Origin: an uncultured Lachnospiraceae bacterium
GTDB lineage: Bacteria; Bacillota; Clostridia; Lachnospirales; Lachnospiraceae
Direction of reading: 5' to 3'
Assembly: GCA_910588405.1 (NCBI GenBank)
Contig: CAJUPT010000082.1
Location: forward strand, 1 to 12,420
Length of the DNA: 12,420 nt
The notes below the pieces were generated by a model, which was not told the DNA's origin, searched no databases, and worked only from the letters and a program-made list of their open reading frames with translations. Positions within the stretch are counted from its first letter, which is position 1; each line of letters starts with the position of its first letter. The translations under genes were made by a program, and so were the position numbers. Positions 7,693-12,420 of this stretch are shown piece by piece.

Positions 7693-7714
7693 ATGCTATG
7701 CCTCTTTCAAAAGC

Positions 7715-7728
7715 TATTGTTCACAATA
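7715..7728. promoter_or_regulatory. Palindrome in the parE leader, possible operator
   Basis: TATTGT and ACAATA are perfect inverted arms separated by two bases. They lie about 15-27 bases downstream of the predicted parE transcription start, where a bound repressor would block elongation. The core resembles TTGT-ACAA half-sites of several regulators, including Rex-like sites, but the spacing does not match a known consensus. Chance cannot be excluded. Confidence 0.25.
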
Positions 7729-7748
7729 AAATAGAATGTACGTTTGGA

Positions 7749-7777
7749 ATTATAACAGATTGTGTAAGATTGGTCAA
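7749..7777 (-). promoter_or_regulatory. Sigma-A promoter of parE-parC
   Basis: On the minus strand TTGACC (7772-7777) is followed after exactly 17 bases by a perfect TATAAT (7749-7754). Transcription should start near 7742, giving a leader of about 50 bases before the parE ATG at 7692, with AAAGAGG as the binding site. This is the best promoter match in the window. Confidence 0.8.
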
Positions 7778-7844
7778 ATAGAAATCAACAGTGAAAACAC
7801 AAATGAAAAACAGGGTTCCGGCATATAAAGTCAGTAAATGAATA

Positions 7845-8030
7845 AGAATCCTGCTTCGCAGGATTCTGCGCCGCACACATATTGCACTTAGCGAGGTTTT
7901 TTCGAGCTTAGTGCAATAGCGCACACTGTGAACGCGTCGCTTTTAAGCGACAATTTCCTTTGCGTTTGCATGCGCATCCTCGCGGAGCGTTTTTGTATCA
8001 TAGGGAAGTACGGAGGACTTTCCTATGATA
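7845..8030. other. Cluster of four stem-loops of unknown function
   Basis: The stretch lies between two outward promoters, so neither neighbouring leader should include it. Hairpin 1 has ten perfect pairs (7845-7854 with 7858-7867) and a TTC loop; its minus strand contains GCGAAGC, known as an exceptionally stable DNA mini-hairpin. Hairpin 2 pairs ATTGCACT (7881-7888) with AGTGCAAT (7910-7917), then AGC with GCT across one mismatch. Hairpin 3 has arms GTCGCTT (7936-7942) and AAGCGAC (7945-7951). Hairpin 4 has 14 pairs with one G-U wobble (7996-8009 with 8017-8030) and a seven-base loop. Two open frames of 65-67 codons cross it on the minus strand, but they have no good binding sites and are arginine/lysine-rich translations of the palindromes. 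A dispersed intergenic repeat or a structured RNA are the best guesses. Confidence 0.55.
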
Positions 8031-8060
8031 TAAAAAATATAAAAATCATAACATTTCCTC

Positions 8061-8089
8061 TTTCCAACCCTCCATTTTTTTTGTATACT
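8061..8089 (+). promoter_or_regulatory. Probable sigma-A promoter of pyrB-pyrI
   Basis: TTTCCA (8061-8066, four of six matches to the -35 consensus) lies 17 bases before TATACT (8084-8089, five of six). A T-run just precedes the -10. Transcription should begin near 8095-8097, giving a leader of about 125 bases. A weaker -35 would be typical of a regulated gene. Confidence 0.6.
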
Positions 8090-8095
8090 ATACAG

Positions 8096-8134
8096 GGTGC
8101 GCCGGAAAGTCTGTTCTTTTGCATTTTCCGCACC
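8096..8134 (+). promoter_or_regulatory. Leader hairpin upstream of pyrB
   Basis: GGTGC (8096-8100) and GGAAA (8104-8108) pair with TTTCC (8125-8129) and GCACC (8130-8134), with a three-base bulge on the 5' side and a 16-base loop. It begins almost exactly at the predicted transcription start. No U-run follows, so it is not a ready terminator, and the loop does not show the PyrR-binding sequence known from Bacillus. It could stabilise the message or be part of a pyrimidine-responsive leader; function is inferred only. Confidence 0.35.
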
Positions 8135-8204
8135 TTCCATGAATCCTGTAGCTGTTCCCGAAAGATTCTTTCCTGAATGGTTATATGTTTTGTTTTCTAC
8201 TGAT

Positions 8205-8210
8205 AAGGAG
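8205..8210 (+). promoter_or_regulatory. Ribosome binding site fixing the pyrB start
   Basis: AAGGAG lies ten bases before ATG at 8221. The in-frame ATG at 8185 has no binding site before it and would put this Shine-Dalgarno inside the coding region, so 8221 is chosen. Confidence 0.75.
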
Positions 8211-8220
8211 TATCTATCTT

Positions 8221-9141
8221 ATGAGACATCTGATCAGCCCTCTTGATTTTTCCGTGGAAGAGCTGGACAGGCTTATGGACCTGGCCAATGACATCGAGGC
8301 GAATCCACAGAAATACGCTCATGTATGCGATGGCAGAATCCTCGCCACTCTGTTCTATGAGCCCAGCACCCGAACCAGATTAAGCTTTGAATCAGCCATG
8401 AGCCGGTTAGGCGGCAAGGTCATCGGTTTTTCTTCCGCATCCGCCAGCTCTGCAGCAAAAGGAGAAAGCGTTGCCGACACGATCCGCATGGTATCCTGCT
8501 ACACTGATATCTGCGCCATGCGCCATCCAAAAGAAGGCGCACCCTTAGTAGCTTCCCTGAAATCTTCCATTCCCGTCATCAACGCCGGAGACGGCGGCCA
8601 CCAGCATCCCACCCAGACTTTAACTGATCTTCTGACCATCCGTTCTTTAAAGGGACGGCTGGGCGACCTGACCGTAGGGCTGTGCGGCGACCTGAAATTT
8701 GGGCGGACCGTCCACTCCCTGATGAACGCGCTTGTGCGCTATACAGGCATCCGTTTTGTACTGATCTCCCCTCACGAGCTGCGCATTCCCAGCTATATTC
8801 GGGAAAATGTGCTGGCGGCCAACCACGTTCCCTACACGGAGGTAGAAAATCTGGAAGAGGCTATGCCAGAGCTTGATATCCTATATATGACCAGAGTGCA
8901 GAGAGAGCGATTTTTTAACGAGGAAGAATACATCCGCATGAAGGACTGCTATATCCTAGATAAAGCAAAGATGGCGCTGGGCAAGGAGGATATGCTGGTG
9001 CTCCATCCCCTTCCCCGGGTCAATGAGATTGCCACGGAGGTGGACGATGACCCAAGAGCCGTCTATTTCCGGCAGGCCAAATACGGCGTGTATATCAGAA
9101 TGGCGTTGATCATGACATTATTGGAGGTGAGCCCATGTTAA
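8221..9141 (+). CDS. pyrB: Aspartate carbamoyltransferase catalytic subunit
   Basis: Joins carbamoyl phosphate and L-aspartate to make N-carbamoyl-aspartate, the committed step of pyrimidine synthesis in the cytoplasm. The 306 residues from this start match the family length. The carbamoyl-phosphate site shows PSTRTR (48-53); the loop contributed from the neighbouring subunit has Ser79-region and Lys80 (SSAAKGES). Further motifs are HQHPTQTLTDL (127-137), GDLKFGRTVHSL (156-167, Arg162) and HPLPRVNEI (262-270). The HPTQ and HPLPR spellings mark ATCase, not ornithine carbamoyltransferase. It overlaps pyrI by 7 bp, so a PyrB6-PyrI6 holoenzyme of the E. coli type is expected. It is divergent from parE. 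No frameshift or missing catalytic residue is seen. Confidence 0.96.
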   Translation: MRHLISPLDFSVEELDRLMDLANDIEANPQKYAHVCDGRILATLFYEPSTRTRLSFESAMSRLGGKVIGFSSASASSAAKGESVADTIRMVSCYTDICAMRHPKEGAPLVASLKSSIPVINAGDGGHQHPTQTLTDLLTIRSLKGRLGDLTVGLCGDLKFGRTVHSLMNALVRYTGIRFVLISPHELRIPSYIRENVLAANHVPYTEVENLEEAMPELDILYMTRVQRERFFNEEEYIRMKDCYILDKAKMALGKEDMLVLHPLPRVNEIATEVDDDPRAVYFRQAKYGVYIRMALIMTLLEVSPC

Positions 9142-9566
9142 ATATTTCAGGATTAGAGGAAGGCATCGTCTTGGACCATATCCCGGCCGGGAAAAGTATG
9201 GACATCTACAAGCATCTGGGACTGGGCCATTTGGACTGTCAGGTGGCGATTATCAAGAATGCCCGCAGCGCGAAAATGGGGCGCAAGGATATTATTAAAA
9301 TAGAAGGGGGCCTGGACACGGTCGATCTGAATGTGCTGGGCTTTATCGAACATAAAATCACTGTCAATATTATTCGGAACGGACAGATTGCGGAGAAAAA
9401 GACGCTGCGCCTGCCGAAGAAAATCACCAACATCATCCGCTGCAAAAATCCCCGCTGCATCACCTCCATCGAGCAGGAGCTGCCCCATGTGTTCGTGCTT
9501 ACCGATGAGGAACATAAAATCTACCGGTGTATGTATTGTGAAGAAAAGTATGGTAAAAAGGGATAA
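9135..9566 (+). CDS. pyrI: Aspartate carbamoyltransferase regulatory subunit
   Basis: The non-catalytic subunit that binds nucleotides (CTP/UTP inhibit, ATP activates in E. coli) and links catalytic trimers. It has 143 residues against about 153 in E. coli. The N-terminal allosteric domain includes the VLDHIPAGK segment (12-20) and Lys51/Lys55-type basic residues. The C-terminal zinc domain has all four ligands: Cys103, Cys108, Cys132 and Cys135, in a C-X4-C, C-X2-C arrangement as in the E. coli protein. The ATG overlaps the last codons of pyrB and is preceded by GGAGGTGA inside pyrB, a strong coupled start. The tail is short and lysine-rich (KYGKKG). Clostridia with PyrI are expected to have feedback-controlled ATCase, unlike Bacillus. 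Confidence 0.96.
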   Translation: MLNISGLEEGIVLDHIPAGKSMDIYKHLGLGHLDCQVAIIKNARSAKMGRKDIIKIEGGLDTVDLNVLGFIEHKITVNIIRNGQIAEKKTLRLPKKITNIIRCKNPRCITSIEQELPHVFVLTDEEHKIYRCMYCEEKYGKKG

Positions 9567-9590
9567 GGATAGCGAGTCCTTCATATGACT

Positions 9591-9665
9591 AAAGAATCCT
9601 TGTTGAAATCACAGATTAACGAAGCCTTAATCTCAACAGGGATTCTTTTGGGGTTTTCTTTGCAT
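9591..9665 (+). terminator. Rho-independent terminator after pyrB-pyrI
   Basis: A 16-pair lower stem (9591-9606 with 9633-9648, one G-U wobble) continues after a seven-base bulge into GATTAA/TTAATC (9614-9619 with 9627-9632) with a seven-base loop. The right arm ends in TTTT, followed by GGGG and TTTTCTTT. It ends 25-80 bases after the pyrI stop and faces the convergent glycosyltransferase gene. No T-run exists on the minus side, so it serves the plus strand only. Confidence 0.8.
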
Positions 9666-9812
9666 TCTTTACTACGAGCACCAATCTGATTTCCAATTGA
9701 GACAGATTTTTATCCCTTAATCATTCCGACATACCTTCCGCCTCATATCGCTCCAATAAAATATTAGAATAAAGAATAAGATTGCCTTAAATATTGGGAT
9801 TTGACTGTTATT
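9666..9812. other. AT-rich convergent gap, nothing clear
   Basis: No gene is seen. A weak six-pair hairpin (AATCTG with CAGATT, about 9682-9711) is followed by TTTAT on the plus strand. No convincing terminator for the leftward glycosyltransferase gene (stop at 9813) is visible, so its transcript may end in a factor-dependent way or further left. Confidence 0.35.
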
Positions 9813-10637
9813 TTATTTGATCACCTTCCGAAGCTGCATAAACGCCACTCGCATATAAGCCCGGATTCGGATTTTGATCTGATGCAACAGCACATCTGTT
9901 TTTGTAATGCCCAGATCCAGCTGATTGTAACACTTATCCACAAACAGCTTGTCATCGTCAAAAATCTTGCCTACCGTCTTTAACAGCTGCGCGGTCTCCG
10001 AAGTGGTGGAGATCCGAAAGCTGTACAGGTATTCGTTGATGTAATATACCTTGCTGACGGAACACATGCGCAGCCAGTAGTTCCAGTCCAGCGTAAACCA
10101 CAGGTCAGGATCAAAGGAACCCACCTGCAAAGAAGTGCTCTTTCGGAACATAACATTGGAAGGCTCCGCATTATAATTATGGTTGCGGAAAGAACGACGG
10201 GCCAGCTTTTTTCCATCCCAGAGACAAGATGTGGAAAATGGCCTGCGGTTCATCACCACCTTATTATTCTCATTGATTACATGGGAACCGGAGAACACCA
10301 TCCCCACCTCCGGAAAATCCTCCAAAATTTTCACCTTTTTCTGAAAATTATCCGGCGTCAGCAAATCGTCGGCGCACAGAAGCTGCATATATTCGCAATT
10401 TCCGTAGCGAAGGCAGTTATTCCAGTTTCCCAGCATCCCCACATTGGTCTCATTCTGAATCAGCCGAATCCGGCTGTCGGTAAAGGAACGGACAATGGAA
10501 ACCGTATTGTCCGTCGAGGCATTGTCTATAATCACCAGTTCAAAATCAGAATAGGTCTGGTCAAGCACCGACCGAATGGTCTGGGCCAGATAGGTCTCTC
10601 CGTTATAAACTGGGATACATACGCTTATTTTTGGCAT
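9813..10637 (-). CDS. Family 2 glycosyltransferase
   Basis: A 274-residue GT-A fold enzyme that should transfer a sugar from a nucleotide-sugar donor to a lipid-linked or surface glycan acceptor at the cytoplasmic membrane face. The nucleotide-binding N-terminus reads ISVCIPVYNGE (4-14) with IDNAST (37-42). The metal-binding acidic motif is ADD (89-91). A likely catalytic acid lies in LDWNYWLRM (183-191, Asp184), matching the ED/D-x-x-x-W-L-R pattern of the family. The C-terminus (about 245-274) is basic and amphipathic, with no membrane helix, which suits peripheral membrane binding. The ATG is supported by GAGGA five bases upstream. It lies 208 bp after a GT-C-like gene on the same strand, so both probably belong to a surface polysaccharide or glycolipid locus extending to the right. 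Sugar and acceptor cannot be told. Confidence 0.9.
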   Translation of the reverse strand: MPKISVCIPVYNGETYLAQTIRSVLDQTYSDFELVIIDNASTDNTVSIVRSFTDSRIRLIQNETNVGMLGNWNNCLRYGNCEYMQLLCADDLLTPDNFQKKVKILEDFPEVGMVFSGSHVINENNKVVMNRRPFSTSCLWDGKKLARRSFRNHNYNAEPSNVMFRKSTSLQVGSFDPDLWFTLDWNYWLRMCSVSKVYYINEYLYSFRISTTSETAQLLKTVGKIFDDDKLFVDKCYNQLDLGITKTDVLLHQIKIRIRAYMRVAFMQLRKVIK

Positions 10638-10845
10638 TTTTTCCTCTTTCCTGACGCAGATACCGCCTGATCATCCGCTGTCTTATCGCGCTTAAGACTG
10701 TCCGCCGTCTATCTTGGCTCTGTCCGATTCATATGAGGCACACAGCTGCCGCACGCTTCAGGTCAGCTTCAAAAGCTTTATCTGTTTTTGTATTTTAATA
10801 CAGCAACCCTTTAAGCACTTATCTGTTTGACGATAGGCACATCTA
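10638..10845 (-). other. Gap between the GT-C and GT2 genes
   Basis: No gene is recognised in these 208 bp. GTCTTA and TAAGAC (10680-10685 and 10693-10698) form a six-pair inverted repeat with a seven-base loop, and a five-pair hairpin (10832-10836 with 10843-10847) overlaps the stop of the upstream gene. Neither has a T-run. No confident promoter was found, so read-through from the upstream gene is likely. Confidence 0.35.
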
Positions 10846-12420
10846 TCATAATATCACATAAATCAACACAGATAAAGTACAAAATCCACCGATTACGGTA
10901 TAAATGACCGCCGCCGCTCCTTTTTTCCACCGTTTGCTTCCCTGGTCCGCCCACTCTGCCGCCAATGCTGAAAAAACAGAGAAGGGAAGCACAAGGGGCA
11001 CCACATAACGAAAATCCATCGTACATCCAAAAGGATAACCAATATTAAAATTCAGATACATCAAAAGCTGTACTGCCGTCAGAAGCAGCAGCCCATAACG
11101 CAGAATGGGGTGCACATCTTTTTTTCTGAGACAGCAGACCATGCATCCGACCGAAATAAGCGTCAGAATCAGGAACAGCAGCAGGAAGCTGTCCGCCAAA
11201 AGCCGCGGCACATCGAATTCCCACTCCCCAAACAACGCACATTTCAGCAGATAGGCCCATAGGTTGTAATCCTCTCTGGGATTGCACCAGCTTCCAAAAT
11301 ACTGGGACAGCGAAAAGGAGAGAAAACGTTCTTTCAGGCTGAACCAGCCGACGTACAGGTCGCTGTCAAGGGGAGGGGAGGGCACATATCCCAAGGGCTG
11401 CCCCAAAACAACCAGATTCCTGATCGAATGCCATAGCCCCAGCGGCGCACAGACTGCCAAAAACGCGGCAAACTGTGCAATCAGCTTTTTTAAGGTCAGC
11501 TGTGTTTTATTATTTACGTTGTTTCCCTCATCAGTGCCACTTTTATCATTTGTACCGTTTTCCTCATCAGCATCATTTTTATCACCGGCTGTCTGTGTCA
11601 GCACCCTCTTTATTTTAGACTGCCGGATACAAACGACAAGAACCACCAGAAATACCGGCCCGGTAAACAATGCAATCATGCCTCCCGACAGCTTGCTCAT
11701 CATGGAACACCCAATGGCGACGGCCAGAATCAGAATATGTTTCATCGTTGGCCGGTTGAAATACCGAACCGTATACAATATTCCCAAGAAAAAGAAAAAG
11801 GTCATGGCCATATCATTATTTATCGATCCGGCCAGAATATAAAAAGTGGGGTGAAAGGCTGTCAGCGCCGTCGCTGTCAGACATACCCGTTCCCCAAGCT
11901 TTAGCTCGGCGGCAGTCCTGTAGACAAGCACAATGGTAAAACAGGAAAGAATACAGGGAACCACCTGCAGCCAGGACTCTCCTGCGTTCGTCGGATCGAT
12001 CCCCGTCAAGCTTACCAGCCGCAAAAACAGAGCGATCATGGCATGGCTTAAAGGGCCGTGATAATACTGTCCGCCATAGCTGTCGGGCAGTCTTCCATTT
12101 TCATACAATTCATTAATATAATAGAAATGTCCCGGATCGCCTTCAAATTCCCACACATCATGCTGCCGAACGTCCGCAAAGGTATAAATCGCATACCCCA
12201 CCCGCATGGCAACTCCAGCTGCCAAAATAGCGTAAAAAATATATTTTTCAGGCAGTCCCAGCCGGGCTATCATCACACCGCAAAGAAGCATGGCAAAAGC
12301 TATAAACAGCATAATCGCCTTAAACCGCTCCCCATTTCCAATCGACATAAAAGAGGACAGCCCCAAAGCCACTGTGACTACAACAGCAATACTTCCATAT
12401 AAAAGAAACCCTTGTTTTTT
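10846..12420 (-). CDS. Polytopic GT-C / GT39-like membrane glycosyltransferase, N-terminus beyond window
   Basis: At least 524 residues, with the 5' end outside the window. A GTG at 12372 is a possible start, but the frame stays open for 16 more codons to the edge, and those codons encode the first half of a hydrophobic helix (GFLLYGSIAVVVTVALGL), so the true start lies further right. About 13 hydrophobic helices are present. An outside loop with EGDPGHFYYINELYENG, an acidic segment after an early helix, and the following GGQYYHGPLSH resemble the substrate loop of PMT/ArnT-type (GT39) enzymes, which use polyprenyl-phosphate sugars. HPTFYILAGSINNDM is also typical of that group. A hydrophilic loop (about 11497-11590) is rich in D, E, N and K and contains a 12-residue imperfect duplication. 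Its neighbour is a GT2 gene. Family is likely; substrate unknown. Confidence 0.8.
   Translation of the reverse strand, partial: KKQGFLLYGSIAVVVTVALGLSSFMSIGNGERFKAIMLFIAFAMLLCGVMIARLGLPEKYIFYAILAAGVAMRVGYAIYTFADVRQHDVWEFEGDPGHFYYINELYENGRLPDSYGGQYYHGPLSHAMIALFLRLVSLTGIDPTNAGESWLQVVPCILSCFTIVLVYRTAAELKLGERVCLTATALTAFHPTFYILAGSINNDMAMTFFFFLGILYTVRYFNRPTMKHILILAVAIGCSMMSKLSGGMIALFTGPVFLVVLVVCIRQSKIKRVLTQTAGDKNDADEENGTNDKSGTDEGNNVNNKTQLTLKKLIAQFAAFLAVCAPLGLWHSIRNLVVLGQPLGYVPSPPLDSDLYVGWFSLKERFLSFSLSQYFGSWCNPREDYNLWAYLLKCALFGEWEFDVPRLLADSFLLLFLILTLISVGCMVCCLRKKDVHPILRYGLLLLTAVQLLMYLNFNIGYPFGCTMDFRYVVPLVLPFSVFSALAAEWADQGSKRWKKGAAAVIYTVIGGFCTLSVLIYVIL

Noticed and set aside
7721..7924. 67-residue minus-strand open frame, and 7943-8140 (65 residues), upstream of parE
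   Set aside because: They run through the parE promoter and the stem-loop cluster, lack good binding sites and have no family likeness.
8160..8172. Short palindrome GAAAGATTCTTTC in the pyrB leader as a terminator
   Set aside because: Only five pairs, and no T-run follows.
8185..8220. Earlier ATG for pyrB at 8185
   Set aside because: No binding site precedes it, and it would place AAGGAG inside the gene; 8221 gives the normal PyrB N-terminus.
12370..12372. GTG start for the GT-C protein
   Set aside because: The frame continues upstream to the window edge through codons that complete a membrane helix, so this is probably an internal Val.

Overview
The window looks like chromosomal DNA from an anaerobic Clostridia (Bacillota) genome, most likely Lachnospiraceae-like. 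The support is moderate: strong AGGAGG-type ribosome binding sites, a GPH transporter paired with a URO-D-superfamily methyltransferase, a ParE/ParC-type topoisomerase pair with a hypoxanthine-DNA glycosylase behind it, and a pyrB-pyrI aspartate carbamoyltransferase pair. No species can be named from the sequence alone. There is no tRNA, rRNA, CRISPR array, transposase or phage gene.

Layout. (1) 72-2610, plus strand: a GPH-family (MelB-like) permease, then a uroporphyrinogen-decarboxylase-superfamily protein of the MtaA/CmuA methyltransferase type, probably one operon. It is closed by a clear terminator at 2753-2792. (2) 2839-7692, minus strand: parE, parC and a small DNA-deoxyinosine glycosylase whose start overlaps the parC stop, read from a good sigma-A promoter at 7749-7777. 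(3) 7693-8220: a 528-bp divergent region with outward promoters for parE and pyrB and, between them, a cluster of four perfect or near-perfect stem-loops of unknown role. (4) 8221-9566, plus strand: pyrB-pyrI, overlapping by 7 bp and followed by a strong terminator. (5) 9813-12420, minus strand: a family 2 glycosyltransferase and, upstream of it, a polytopic GT-C (GT39-like) protein that runs off the right edge. These two look like the end of a surface-glycan locus.

How the genes fit together. The transporter and URO-D protein suggest uptake and corrinoid-dependent demethylation of a small methylated compound, but no corrinoid protein lies in the window, so the substrate is unknown. parE and parC should form topoisomerase IV, which separates daughter chromosomes. 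The glycosylase removes deaminated adenine from DNA. PyrB and PyrI form allosteric aspartate carbamoyltransferase, the committed step of pyrimidine synthesis.

The points most worth a second look are: a natural Asn at ParE residue 426, the site where Asp-to-Asn substitution gives quinolone resistance in other bacteria; loss of several MelB cation/sugar-site acids in the permease; a changed zinc-site motif in the URO-D protein; and the orphan stem-loop cluster at 7845-8030, whose first hairpin carries the very stable DNA mini-hairpin sequence GCGAAGC on the minus strand. No clearly new multi-gene system was found.
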